Shown in pieces: positions 32,926 through 43,239 of a DNA stretch of 64,000 bases. The position numbers and the translations under genes are program-made. This DNA is from Reticulitermes speratus (lineage: Eukaryota; Arthropoda; Insecta; Blattodea; Rhinotermitidae), in the NCBI GenBank assembly GCA_021186555.1, contig JAJKFL010000005.1, positions 51,803,635 through 51,867,634 on the forward strand, written 5' to 3'. A model generated the notes under the pieces. It was not told the DNA's origin. It did no database searches and worked only from the letters and a program-made list of their open reading frames with translations. The first letter of the stretch is position 1; every line of letters starts with the position of its first letter.

Positions 32926-33275
32926 TAAGGCACACCCATTCACGTAGTTACCGTGGAAACCTCGCGACTCGGGCAGGCAAGGCACACCCATTTACGTAGT
33001 TACCGTGGAAACCTCGCGACTCGGGCAGGCAAGGCACACCCATTTACGTAGTTACCGTAGAAGCCTCGCGACGCGGGCAGGCGAGGCACACGCATTTACG
33101 TAGTTACCTTGGAACCTCGCGACTCGGGCAGCAAGCACATCCTTTACGTAGTTACCGTAGAAGCCTCGCGATGCGGCAGGCGAGGCACACGCATTTACGT
33201 AGTTACCTTGGAAACCTCGCGACTCGGGCAGGCAAGGCACACCCATTTACGTAGTCACCGTGGAAACCTGAAGAA
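32926..33275. repeat. Minisatellite, about 52-bp unit, about seven copies
   Basis: Unit AAGGCACACCCATTTACGTA, GTTACCGTGGAAACCTCGCG, ACTCGGGCAGGC. Variants GAAGCCTCGCGACGCGGG and deletions of 1-3 bases occur in the middle copies. Short frames within are repeat products. Confidence 0.92.
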
Positions 33276-33343
33276 TGTGTGTGTATGTACATTCTACTTT
33301 CGTAGTAGTGCCCGTGGTTAGCGTGGAAACTCGAAGAATGTGG

Positions 33344-33392
33344 GCGTGTGTATGTATGTATGTATGTATGTATGTATGTATGTATGTATGTA
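33344..33392. repeat. (TGTA)n microsatellite
   Basis: About ten uninterrupted TGTA units. It follows a diverged extra copy of the 52-bp unit. Confidence 0.92.
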
Positions 33393-33435
33393 TATTATCA
33401 TGTAGCATTAGTGCCCACTAATCGCTGCACAACCA

Positions 33436-34076
33436 CGTTCTTGATGCTCTTTGCCGTCCTGCATTAATTTCTCGGGCTTGGATGCGTTCTTCCGGTGTCA
33501 TTTCTGCACTTCGCTCTGCGTTATACCGAGTGTCTTACTCTCGAATTACCCGCGCTTCTTCTTGTGGCATAGTCATTCTTCTTTGGCCTGGCTGTCGCGC
33601 ATTTTGTTGCTGACTGTGTTGACGGTCTGTGTTCAATTCTCGAAGGGACTGACGATCTTGAGTAGATTGCATTGCTATTCTTCGTGCCATATTTTCGTGC
33701 TTCTGTTCTCTCCTTCTTTACATACTTGCTTCTCTCTCAGTGATGGACATTTCGCTTGGACTGTTTGAAAACCATCTTCCTTTGTTTCTTCATCAGCATC
33801 TTGACCTACAACTTTGCTTCTGCTTGCCGGCGTAGCTCCGCATCAAAGCGAGACGTACCATTGTGTTTATTCGAGTTTCGTGTTTTGCTTTGTGCTTCGG
33901 TTTCATCAAGTGTTGCAGTTCTTCAGTCTTAGCCAAAGTACGTGCTTGTTTGCGCCTTGACGTTGTGTTCTCCTGCCATCTGTTGGCGGTCGGTTGCACT
34001 CCAGTTTTCGAAGTAATGACGTCACCTGCTATCTGGTGGCTGTCCGTGGAACTCCGAGTGTGACATCGCGCGACGG
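33436..34076 (-). pseudogene. Decayed coding relic, possibly Helitron-like leader
   Basis: The minus strand has a frame of about 94 codons with a single stop (33436-33717) rich in Arg, Gln and Glu (MARRIAMQSTQDRQSLREL, then NTDRQHSQQQNARQ). Upstream is another charged stretch (33793-34080; RRKQARTLAKTEELQ). Repetitive charged leaders of this type precede the helicase region in some arthropod Helitrons, but no Rep or helicase motif is present. CTGYYATCTGKTGGC-type sequences at 33977 and 34028 are common repeat fragments. Identity is uncertain. Confidence 0.3.
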
Positions 34077-34189
34077 ACACGCTGACACTATGAAAGTGTA
34101 GTATAACTGACGCAAAAAAACTGTGTTATGTTGTGCAAATACATAGTCAAATATAGATTAAGGACATGCCGTGTTTAATTATCACGTAT

Positions 34190-34352
34190 TGACGACGGTG
34201 CATTTTGTAATTATTCGTTACGAGAGGTTTCTGAATGCCCTGCAGTCTCAGTGCTTCTATAGGATTATGTAAGATTTGAATTTTCTGTATATGTTCTCCT
34301 GCAACGGACCTGAATTTGACTTTTTTAAAAATAAGCCGAAACATGTGACCTA
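34190..34352 (+). repeat. Partial ribozyme-like element
   Basis: ATAAGCCGAAACATGTGACC at 34331 keeps only the GAAAC and ACATGT half of the motif. GACGGTGCATTTTG at about 34193 resembles the family end motif. The 5' core is gone. Confidence 0.35.
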
Positions 34353-34521
34353 CTTATGTATTTTGTAATGCTGTAATAAAATTTGTCAACCGAAACTTGT
34401 TTTCCATAATAATGTTAGTATAGATTTTTTTATCTAAATATTTTTATAAAAGGAAGTGACAATTAAAGTTATTTTCTTATCACGCCTTTCCAAACACATT
34501 ATTAACAGCTTTTGCTATTCT

Positions 34522-34690
34522 GAAGGGCCGTGCAGTTGTCCGGGAGCTTAGTCGCTGGGCTTTCATCGCGGAGGTTTCTGTTCAATCCCAGACTAGTCCG
34601 TGGAGATTTTATGTAAACAAAGTGACACTGGGACAAGTTTTCTTCGAGGTCTTCGACTCTCTGTCCCCAGTATCCCGCCATAAATGGTGC
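34522..34690 (+). mobile_element. Probable tRNA-derived SINE fragment
   Basis: GCCGTGCAGTTGTCCGGGAG and GAGGTTTCTGTTCAATCCC resemble A- and B-box regions, followed by a short body ending TCCCCAGTATCCCGCC. It is unlike S1 and S2. No duplication was found. Confidence 0.4.
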
Positions 34691-34694
34691 ATTA

Positions 34695-35270
34695 TTTTGT
34701 ATTATTATCTTTTGTCTATCGTATACTTTATGTAGTCCTAGAAATTTACAGCTTTGTTAAATAACACATTTAAAAATAAGTCCAAAAGTGTAGTGATAAG
34801 GTTCGCTTGACATCTGCCCCTTTGATCTATGTTAGTCAGCTTCCAGTGTGCATAAGGATAAATATCGCTTTTTCCGTAAAGGATAGCAGTGCCACTGCCT
34901 TATAAAAGCAGGTTATGACAATAACACCCTGTATGTCAAGAAGCTAATGCACTCATATTTTAGCGTTGTTTGGCAGGAATTTGAAGTAGCCTTTGTAGTG
35001 TACGTGGAACATAGTAGAAATGGTATACATTAGTGCCTGACGTTAAATTACGTTCAGAAGACCATGGTGGCATGGCAACTATAGACTATTTAATAATCTC
35101 GAAAATCCGTATGGAATTTCATTCATGTGTTTGAATTAATCTAGGAGGTTATTATTTTAGCATAACACTGGACTTGTGTTTTGATGTACAGATTGCTGTC
35201 TGATAATAATAATAATACACAGCAATCCCATTAGACGACTTTAATAAATGCATTTATTGATCCATTCGGT
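34695..35270. other. No recognisable feature
   Basis: A short AATAATAAT run lies at 35204. Nothing else. Confidence 0.45.
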
Positions 35271-35281
35271 TCATGCATTTT

Positions 35282-35541
35282 TTTTTTCCATGGCGCAACA
35301 GCCCCTAGTGGACCATGGCCTCCTCATTATAGAGGCTTCACGATCACACTCAGTTAGACACAGCACACTAGGTAAGTCTCCTCTGGACGAGTGATCAGCC
35401 CGTCTCAGAGACCTCTACCTAACAACACACATCACTCACAAGAGACAGACATCCATGCCGCAGGCGGGATTCGAGCCCGCAATCCCAGTAAGAGAACGCC
35501 CGCAGACCCACTCCTTAGACCGCACGGTCACTGAGATCGGC
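35282..35541 (-). mobile_element. S1 SINE, minus strand, full length
   Basis: Reverse complement begins GCCGATCTCAGTGACCGTGC. It has GGGCTCGAATCCC at the B box, the body, and the 3' domain GGAGGCCATGGTCCACTAGG ... GCGCCATGG with poly-A. Probable target repeat ATGCATTT (35273) / ATGCGTTT (35543). Confidence 0.88.
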
Positions 35542-35549
35542 AATGCGTT

Positions 35550-36440
35550 TAGTGACTGTAAAGTGTATTATTATGTGTATTATAAAGTAGTAATTCACTT
35601 TTTTTGGGTAGGTGACTTTTCCCAATGTTTTTATTTTAATTAGGCGGAAAGAAATTCACAGTTGATGTGCACAAAAACAGAAATGGGCGCAGTAGCTTCA
35701 AAACGGCCGTCGCAATATAATGTCCCTACTCCTTTGTCAAGGAAGCGATCTTTCTCCTCAGTGATGGCTCAGATATATGATAGCGTAACAAATAATTTGC
35801 GCAGTTCTGAAATCCTCCTCTTCCTCCTTTCATCTCCTCTTGTCCTTTCATTTATTCTTCACTCTCTTCTCCTTAGCCTCCTGCAAATTGTTTATTCGTT
35901 TTCCATTCTCTTTATCTCTTCTTCCTATTCTTCTGTCGATTATTATTCTTCTCCTCCGTCCATCCTTGTCCTCTTCATACTTTTCCTCTTCTTATTTTTT
36001 TTTTCCTTCTTTATCCTTTTCCATGTGTTTTTATCTCTCCTGTCTTTTGCTATCCCTGGCAGCCTGTGTAATTCTCTCAGTTTCACAGCCTTTCTAGACA
36101 CTTGTGTGTGAAGTGTGTGTGTGTGTGTGTGTTGTGTGTGTGTGTGTGGGTGGGGTGGAGTTGGTGTTCCTTGTTGCGAGAGTCAACGTACGATGGCGCC
36201 ATGTTATTGAACAGTAGTGTTTTAACAATATTGGGTTGTCAGCCCTCTCTGAAAGGGTGTTTAGAAAGAAGCAGAATAAGTTTAGATGTGGTCACAGGTT
36301 CGTTTAAAGCAGTCCTGCAGTAACTGCTCTTACATTGTCTACATATCTTACCTTCTGTGCCTCTTTGATGACGATATACCATCTGAAGTCGTTGTGTACA
36401 GTCACGTAATGCTTAAGTAATAATATATATTCCAGAAACT
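35550..36440. other. No gene; pyrimidine tract and (TG)n
   Basis: A long C/T-rich tract (about 35810-36050) opens hydrophobic, Leu/Ser-rich frames of 85 and 149 codons, which I treat as composition artefacts. A (GT)n run lies at about 36112-36148. Confidence 0.55.
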
Positions 36441-36766
36441 TGTTAAATATTAAAGGTAATTCAATCCCATTACAGACCTGGACAGGCCCTTAGGGCTCCA
36501 GGAGGTCGAGGCTCCCAGGTTTTTAGACAATCGGCACATGAAGGTGGTAAGGTTGTCAGCCTAAGCACCGGCCGCCTTTACCCCTCAGGAAAGATTCCTG
36601 GTACTCATTTTTGTTAGAGGCTGAGTCGACCCCTGGGCCATAGTGCGACCGAAACGATTGTCAGTGAAAAATTCCAGTGACACCATCGGGAATCGAACCC
36701 GCGACGTTCCGCTTTGTAGCGCAGTGCCTCAACCAACTGCGCCACCGCGCGCCCCTGTTAAATATT
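36441..36766 (-). mobile_element. tRNA-derived SINE, family S3, with 11-bp duplication
   Basis: Minus strand: GGGGCGCGCGGTGGCGCAGT then a B-box-like GGGTTCGATTCCC, a body, and a 3' part near GGTCTGTAATGGGATTG. TGTTAAATATT is directly repeated at 36441-36451 and 36756-36766, bounding an element of about 304 bp. The head sequence differs from S1 and S2. Confidence 0.85.
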
Positions 36767-36769
36767 GAC

Positions 36770-37735
36770 TCCATTAAATTAAAAACAAATACATAAATAA
36801 CTGAAGAAATTTTTACGTATCTAAATAAATATGCAATAAATAAGTTTTGAAATTCGAAGTTTTCTTTCCTTACTGCGTCGAATAACCAGATTACAGTCTT
36901 GTGCAAAATGACGCAGTATCAGTTCCTACACTGCCCTAGTACAGAGCAACCACATCCTTCCCAATATGTACATCATATGTGTGTATGTGTAATAGCCATG
37001 GCTATTAGAGCGAATGGTTACCTCGCCAGAGATTTTGGTGCGATTGGAATATTTTAGCCAAGCCGTTTAAAAAATTGCACGAATAAACTTTAATTTCTCT
37101 ATTTGATATTTTTTTTAAATTAAAGTTTTTGTCACTTTATAATATAATACTGAGAATTACAACAGCCATGTCTATGGAAAATTACGTATTTATGTGTTTT
37201 GAATTTAAATAAACTCATCTCATGCTTTAAAACTTAAAATAATTTAATCTGGAGGACACTCTTGGCAAAATATTCAATTTCGCGACGATCATGAGAAGGT
37301 CAGCAGGATTCGTATAAATTCTTCTCAGGTGTTTTGAATTGCTGTGTTCTTATTCATACTCCGTCCTCCTGCAATGTTATTTATATGGGTTACAAACGCA
37401 AGGCCGCGCGTTGCCAGGCTGGTGGCTAAATAGCTTTGTTTATCGAGAGGTTTGGACGTGGCGAAAGAAACAAATGAATGTTTTGCGCACGGAATGTGTA
37501 ACCCGCCAGATGTTCCCAATATCGGTTCTGTTATGTCTGTGCGTGTAATGCGTACGCTTACATTTTTAGCCGAGTTTTGGTCTTTGGTTTACGTATTCGT
37601 GTCTTAAACTTTGTATTTTATAAAATTACAAAATTTGAGATTAATTTTATTTCGGTACATAGAGGAAGAATTTCGTCTATATGGAGGTCAAAGCATTAAG
37701 AAGTACACTGCGTTGTTCACATCGTGAAATTTATT
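36770..37735. other. No recognisable feature
   Basis: AT-rich. No recognised gene or repeat. Confidence 0.45.
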
Positions 37736-37813
37736 AAATTATTAACTAGAAAATACCAACAGTAATCCAAAAATTTAATATATAACACAAAGTCATTAGA
37801 GGAACACTTTAAC

Positions 37814-37855
37814 TCCGACATGTTTCGGTGGCGTATATACCACCATCATCAGGGA
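37814..37855 (-). ncRNA. Hammerhead-ribozyme-like motif (canonical CTGATGA)
   Basis: Minus strand: TCC, CTGATGA, T, stem II GGTGG/CCACC with loop TATATACG, GAAA, ACATGT, C, GGA. The core matches the textbook CUGAUGA...GAAA, and C is at the cleavage position. One unpaired T at the stem II junction is extra. Confidence 0.68.
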
Positions 37856-37942
37856 CAGAGTTCACACCGAAAGCTGGAATACCGCTGATCAGTTAAAGTC
37901 CTTCTTGCTATCCACACATTCCAGCTTTCGGTGTGAACTCTG

Positions 37943-37984
37943 TCCCTGATGATGGTGGTATATACGCCACCGAAACATGTCGGA
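37943..37984 (+). ncRNA. Hammerhead-ribozyme-like motif (canonical CTGATGA)
   Basis: CTGATGA at 37946-37952, stem II GGTGG/CCACC, GAAA at 37972-37975, ACATGT ending 37980, C at 37981, GGA at 37982-37984 pairing with TCC at 37943-37945. If active, the cut would fall after 37981. Identical in sequence to the left-arm copy. Confidence 0.68.
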
Positions 37985-38124
37985 GTTAAAGTGATCCTCT
38001 AAGGACTTTGTGTCATATATTAAACTTGTGCATTACTGTTGGTACTTTCTAGTTAATAATAAGAAGTACTTTTAAAAAGGATTAAGGGCTTCAAGGATGA
38101 GACGTTGTGCTGCCTGGTTAGTGA

Positions 38125-38290
38125 TTTCCGACGTTTCGAAGAAAAATGCAGTGCCCACATAATGGATGGTTGAGGCGTCAAAGACCATTGATGGATCATT
38201 CGTGATGCCTAAACCATTGGAAATGAGGTCCCTGAACCTTTGATAATGTAGGCACTAGATTTCTTCAAAACGTCGGGACTAGTTCCTCAA
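38125..38290. repeat. Half-motif inverted pair
   Basis: TTCCGACGTTTCGAAGAAA at 38127 and TTTCTTCAAAACGTCGGGA at 38261 are imperfect reverse complements. They keep only the ACGTTTCG side of the motif and look like an old fold-back. Confidence 0.35.
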
Positions 38291-38456
38291 AGTCACATCC
38301 AAGAAAACTTTCACCTGAATTGTAATGTTTGCTCCTTGAAGAAATTAACTGACTCACTATCGGTGTAATAAATATTACTATAAGAAATATATTTTCAATA
38401 TTGTTACAATATGTACCTTGCCCCTTTGTTGGTATCTCCACCTTGCCGTAGTAGAG

Positions 38457-39167
38457 GGTGAAATTGGAAGATGCTATGGAAAGGAAATGAATGCGGAAAA
38501 AACTGAGGTAATGAGAATCTCAAGGCAACCATCCCCAATGAAAATTATGATAGACCAAAAGCAATTGGAGAATGTAGAATATTTCAATTATTTGGGTAGT
38601 AAGATACCAAGAGATGAAAGGTGTACACGTGAAATTATATCCAGAATTGCCATGGCAAAAGCAGCATTCAACAAGAATTTTTTTACCAGCAAACTGAACT
38701 TAAATATAAGGAAGAAACTAGTAAAGTGCTACATTTGGAGCATAGCTTTGTATGGTGCTGAAACGTGGACACTTCTGAAAGTAGATCAGAAGTATCTGGA
38801 AAGTTTTGAAATGTGGTGCTGGAGAAGAATGGAGAAGATCATTTGGGCCGATCGTGTGAGAAATGAAGAAGTATTACACAGAGTCAAGGAGGAGAGGAAT
38901 ATCGTACATACAATAAAAAGAAGAAAGGCTAACTGGATTGGTCACAACTTGCGTAGGAACTGCCTTCCTAAACACGTGATTGAAGGAAAGTTAGAGGGAA
39001 GGATAGAAATGACGGGAAGACGAGGGAGAAGACGTAAGCAACTACTGGATGACCTTAAGGAAAAGAAAAGATACTGGAAATTGAAAGAGGAAGCACTAGA
39101 TCGCACTGTGTGGAGAACTCGCTTTGGAAGAGGCTACGGACCTGTCGTAAGACAGACTACAAAATGA
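38457..39167 (+). pseudogene. LINE reverse-transcriptase C-terminal half (family L1a)
   Basis: An open stretch of about 235 codons: MNAEKTEVMRIS (the N-x-KT element that follows the catalytic Asp-Asp motif in LINE RTs), VEYFNYLGSKI, AKAAFNKN, YGAETWTL, NWIGHNLRRNCLPKHVIEGK, ending VRQTTK. The catalytic (Y/F)xDD segment is upstream and missing, so this is a 5'-truncated non-LTR element (RTE/Jockey-like). The stop is followed at once by (GAAT)n at 39163-39182, which I take as the microsatellite 3' tail. Confidence 0.85.
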
Positions 39168-39184
39168 ATGAATGAATGAATGTA

Positions 39185-39990
39185 CCTTGATTAAGCGTCT
39201 TACAATGACATCAGATTTGCGTTTGTATAAGCAAAAGCACGCACGAAAACACCCCTAAAGATTATTTTTTTGTATATTGGCAACAATAAAATTTACTGCA
39301 ATTTTAAGACATGCTGTGTCTCTGTTTTATTTTCCACAAAATGCCGTGTATTTCGTAATTTTATCTTTTTGTATTCAAATAACATTCGTGTTTTACTTAA
39401 ACCATGCGCTAAAATTTAAATACCCACCCCGGTAGAATAAAGGTTAATTTATATTATATGATTTTAAGAATTAAATGTTACGTTATATAATATTACGGGT
39501 TCTTATATTTACTGATGACAAATTAACGAGTTTAAAGGTGAAGATATTTGTAGCAGATTTAAAAAAAAATTACGTAATGTCGAAAATATGTTTTTTTTTA
39601 TTTGATGAAGACTTGCTTAGAATGTTATGGCAGTAGAAGGATAATTTATGATAAGATATAAAACAGTTACTGCTATGGGGTTGAAAACGAAGAGGATTTT
39701 GGATTTATCACGCCCTTCCTATCATCTTTCACATTGGTGCATTATAATCATATTTATTACACCGCCATGATACAAGATAGAGCACACGAGATGACAGCAT
39801 ATGATACTGTACACAGTATGTCGTACATGTATGTCATACTTCGCTCTGTACAGCTGAGACGTTGCTTCAACACAGCGTGTAACTTGCTGTCACAAAACAC
39901 AGACAAATGCTTGGCGATCACCATATAAACTTCTAAAGTAGATCAGAATAAGTCCAAATCAAGTTGTACGGTAAAGTATTACGATCTAAG
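39185..39990. other. No recognisable feature
   Basis: AT-rich, without familiar repeats. Confidence 0.45.
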
Positions 39991-39993
39991 GTA

Positions 39994-40261
39994 GAAGGTG
40001 TGTCTATTAAATAACGAGACTAATTCACAAAAGTACCCTGTTAATAAAATTATTTCATCGACTTACTGTCTCCTTCAAAGTAATTCCCATCGGATGCTAC
40101 TCACCCTTTCACACGAGCCATCCAACCCTCGAAGCATCCCCTGAAGTCATTTTGTGGCAGTGCTTTAAGTTACTCTGTCGTCTTCTCCATACACCTCACG
40201 TAATAAATTGAAGGTTGTGGTAAAAGTTTTCTTCAATTTTACTAGAAATTCGATGTCTGTA
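39994..40261 (-). mobile_element. Mariner-like 5' end remnant
   Basis: AGGTGTGTCTATTAAATAAC at 39998 resembles a mariner terminal repeat. The minus-strand sequence that follows, including TTCAAAGTAATTCCCATC and CCATCCAACCCTCGAAGCATC on the plus strand, resembles the opposite strand of the N-terminal transposase region of insect mariners. Frames are broken and the other terminal repeat was not found. Confidence 0.45.
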
Positions 40262-40361
40262 CTTTGCTCAGCTGTATTTGCTGCAAGTTAAAAGTTTATT
40301 TACATAAATAACACTGTGTCTGCTGTCTGACACAACGTGTATTTTTAATTATTTTTTCCAA

Positions 40362-40399
40362 TCACTACGTGTTTCGATCAAGCCGATCATCATCAGGGT
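40362..40399 (-). ncRNA. Hammerhead-like motif
   Basis: Minus strand: CTGATGA, T, stem II GATC/GATC with GGCTT loop, GAAA, ACACGT, A. The palindrome is imperfect (ACACGT). Confidence 0.55.
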
Positions 40400-40524
40400 T
40401 TTATTTTATACAAAAACTTAAAATTTAGGGTAAAAATGTAAAATTTTGCATTTTTACCTAGAGTTTGAAGTTTTTATATAAACAAACACCTTATGATGAT
40501 TGGCTTGATTGAAATATGTAATGT
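40362..40524. repeat. Fold-back with one canonical and one decayed hammerhead-like motif
   Basis: Left motif (40362-40399, minus): CCCTGATGA, TGATC/GATC stem, GAAA, CACGTAG. Right partner (40486-40524, plus): TTATGATGATTGGCTTG, then ATTGAAATATGTAATG, the same sequence with the conserved bases decayed by transitions. The inner arms (AAACTTAAAATTTAGGGTAA and a diverged complement) confirm the inverted layout. Confidence 0.7.
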
Positions 40525-40721
40525 TTGGAAAAAATAATAATAGATATATTATTTGTCAGGCGTAATACATAGTGTTATTTATGTAAGTCTATACACACAG
40601 GATGGATAACGTCATAATTAAAAGTTTATTGCTAAGTGACCTCTCGTTTTTTATTTGCCACATCTCGTATATTAGGAAACTGGATACATTTACCATATGT
40701 GAGACAACGGATCATACTTAT

Positions 40722-41009
40722 ATAACAAGATTTTTTTTTTTGTATGGCTCGACAGCCTTATATGGGCCTGGGCCTCCTCGTTTCGTCGACGCTTCACGGT
40801 CACACACTTTAGACACACCACATTCGGTAGGACTCCTCTGGACGAGGGACCAGCCCGTCGCAGAGACCTCTACCTGACAAAACACAACACTCAAAACAGA
40901 CAGACATCCATGCCCTAGGTGGGATACAAACCCACGATCCTAGTAAGCGAGCGGCCGCAGACCCACGCCTTAGACCGCACGGCCACTGGGATCGGCTGTA
41001 ACAAGATTT
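40722..41009 (-). mobile_element. S1 SINE, minus strand, with 11-bp duplication
   Basis: TAACAAGATTT is repeated at 40722-40732 and 40999-41009. The reverse complement starts GCCGATCCCAGTGGCCGTGC with a B box GGGTTTGTATCCC. The 3' domain ends GGCTGTCGAGCCATAC and poly-A. This is a complete insertion of about 264 bp. Confidence 0.92.
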
Positions 41010-41109
41010 AGGAAAGGCAAAACTAGCTTATTGATGGCAATATCTGTTAAGGACAGCGAGATGAACTAGACAAAGCAATGTACTTGTCAATTACAAATTT
41101 TATATTATA

Positions 41110-41455
41110 TGTACCGTGCATTTTGTCTTAAGTTTAAGTTAAATCAACTAAGGCACAAGAATTATTAACAAAGTAACATACATTTGTAACCCCTACACAC
41201 GTTTCGGCAATCAAGTTATTTACTCTTAACGTTTAGTTTTATGACTATAGGCATCTATTCATTTAATATTATGAGCGGCATGTGTACTTCCATTATAATG
41301 CCAAATGTATGTGTATCTGGATGACATAGATACTTGTGATTCTTTGATACGCCCCCTGAGGATGGTAAATTGATTGCCGAAACGTATGTAGGGGTTACAA
41401 ATATACTTTGTTAATATTTCTTGTGCATTAGTTGGTTTAACTCAGACTTGTGAAT
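41110..41455. mobile_element. Fold-back element, same family as 6.0-7.4 kb
   Basis: TGTACCGTGCATTTTGTC at 41110 is the asymmetric end. Arms (about 41140-41215 and 41370-41450) pair through ACATACATTTGTAACCCC / GGGGTTACAAATATA and GGCACAAGAATTATTAACAA / TTGTTAATATTTCTTGTGC-type stretches. The left motif is truncated: CACACGTTTCGGCAATCA at 41197 lacks the CTGANGA half. The right motif is intact. Confidence 0.75.
41352..41394 (+). ncRNA. Hammerhead-ribozyme-like motif (good copy)
   Basis: CCCC at 41352-41355, CTGAGGA at 41356-41362, an extra T, stem II GGTAA/TTGCC, GAAA at 41379-41382, ACGTATGT ending 41389, A at 41390, GGGG at 41391-41394. Stem I pairs four of four. Stem III is a near-palindrome with one G-T pair. 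Confidence 0.66.
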
Positions 41456-41464
41456 TACAAGTTC

Positions 41465-41800
41465 ACAGTATCTGTCCTTTCGATTACAGAATTATCTACA
41501 CTCAGAAAAGTGGAAGGGCTTATTGTTCAGGTTCTGAAAATAATTATTTTTCTTGTTGGTTTACATCAATTATTTTACATCAATTAGCACACGTGCGTAA
41601 TGAGGATCATTCATAATTTAACTCGCAGTTAGGTAAATGAGTTTAATTAATTGTGTGGTTTACATTTTTTAGCCCCTTTCAGATTCGATTTTATACAGCA
41701 TCAGGCTAGCCTATTATACTGTATTCATGACCTTGATTTTCCTTTTTTTTAATGCAAGTCATTCCCTTTCGCATACAGATTAAAAGCGTATATTTATTCT
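41465..41800. other. No recognisable feature
   Basis: No recognised gene or repeat. Confidence 0.45.
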
Positions 41801-41804
41801 TATT

Positions 41805-42254
41805 AATTCTACAGTCATGTCGACCTCGGCGGACTAGTGGTTAGCGTGCTCGCCACTGGACCCAAGGTTCGCGGGTTCGATCCCGACCGAGGTCGATGGA
41901 TTTTTAAGGGTGATAAAAATTCGGAGCACAACTTCCTTCGGAGGGGAAGTAAAGCCGTCGGTCCCATGTCGTAGATTTACGGCATGTAAAAGAACCTTAC
42001 GGGCATGAATATAAATGTTGCGTAAGCCAAATTGCCTCCATTTCTCACCCAAGTCTCCTGACTGCCTGCCAGATGGCTCTGGCGGGCACATCAGGATCGA
42101 TAGAAACAGTAGCGCGGCCAGTTGACCAGTCACCAACATGCCACGAATGCGCACGACTTAGTAACCTCGAAAAAGAGGAGGAAAGAGGAGGCCCGGGCCC
42201 ATATAGGGCTGTTGAGCCATGGTTATATATATATATATATAATTCTACAGTCAT
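41805..42254 (+). mobile_element. Chimeric tRNA SINE, family S4, with 14-bp duplication
   Basis: AATTCTACAGTCAT is directly repeated at 41805-41818 and 42241-42254. The 5' head GTCGACCTCGGCGGACTAGT with a GGGTTCGATCCC B box is tRNA-like, with TCGACCTCGG pairing to CCGAGGTCGA like an acceptor stem. The 3' part (about 42155-42225: CTCGAAAAAGAGGAGG, then GGCCCGGGCCCATATAGGGC, then GTTGAGCCATGG) matches the 3' domain of S1. The tail is (TA)n instead of poly-A. Confidence 0.92.
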
Positions 42255-42259
42255 ATCCA

Positions 42260-42660
42260 ACAATTCTTTCTTTAAAAATACGTTCTTGGCCGAAAAAGCA
42301 TTTTTAAAGAAACGAAATGTTGAATAAGAATAAATATACTCTTAATTTTATTTTAAAATCGATGTTTCCATTTTTGCATTACATTTCAATTCCTTAAGTG
42401 CAGTAATCCATTAGTGTAATTGTGATTTTTATAAATGTTGGGGGCTCTAAATGTGGCACTAAATTAGTGTTCATTATGTCATTCTCTCGTGTATTTTAAC
42501 AATTGATATAAAATATATAGGGTGTGACGAGGTGTGTTCAGAGAAGGGAAGCGTTAATCTTGTAATAAGCATGTAATTCATCACAAGTTGTATATCTGAA
42601 AAAAATTATTTACCAGGCCATAAAATGTAGCATAAAAGGGCAGTTGTGTTTGTCTTAATT
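42260..42660. other. No recognisable feature
   Basis: No recognised gene or repeat. Confidence 0.45.
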
Positions 42661-42675
42661 TTTTGACTGCATTAT

Positions 42676-43235
42676 AACTAACTAACTAACTAACTCCATG
42701 TAGCAGAGTCCTTCTTGAGAAGCTAACAGGTCGTCAGCTAGTCAAGAAATTCCCCGCATGTTATGGAACCCGAAGGTTCATTACCGCACTCACAAGAGCC
42801 CGCCACCTGTCCCTATCCTGAGCCATATCAATCCAGTCCACGCCCTCCCATCCCACTTCTTGAAGATCCATTTTAATATTATCCTCCCATCTACGCCTGG
42901 GTCTTCCAAGTTTTCTCCTTCCCTCAGGTCTCCCCACCAAAATCCTGTATGCACCTCTCCCCTCACCCATACGTGCTACATGCCCCGCCTACCTCATTCT
43001 TCTTGATTTGATCACCCGAATAATATTTGGTGATGAGTACAGATCATTAAGTTCCTCGTTATGTAGTCTTCTCCACTCCCCTGTTACCTCGTCCCTCTTA
43101 GGCCCAAATATCTCCCTCAGCACCCTATTCTCGAACACCCTCAGCCTATGTTCCTCCCTCAGTGTCAGAGACCAAGTTTCACACCCATACAACAGGCAAA
43201 ATTATAGTTCTGTATATCTTAATCTTTGTCTTAAT
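42676..43235 (-). pseudogene. RTE-type LINE 3' end (family L1b), one nonsense change
   Basis: Reading the minus strand: a C-terminal RT region [62 protein letters not shown], ending [10 protein letters not shown]. The frame is open except for one TAG where related copies have TGG (near 42986), so the two short frames 42989-43192 and 42761-42970 are one reading frame. A 3' UTR of about 85 bp leads to (AGTT)n at 42676-42693. The catalytic domain is missing. Confidence 0.88.
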
Positions 43236-43239
43236 ATGA

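Larger units (their letters stand above)
37736..38060. mobile_element. Fold-back element with canonical-core hammerhead-like pair
   Basis: Arms at about 37745-37885 and 37913-38055 are near-perfect reverse complements around a spacer of about 30 bp that contains AGTCCTTCTTGC. Outward-facing motifs lie at 37814-37855 and 37943-37984. The arms hold no coding sequence. Confidence 0.88.

Noticed and set aside
35662-36111. 149-codon Leu/Ser/Phe-rich frame resembling a membrane protein
   Set aside because: A long pyrimidine tract produces hydrophobic translation; no start context or conserved motif.
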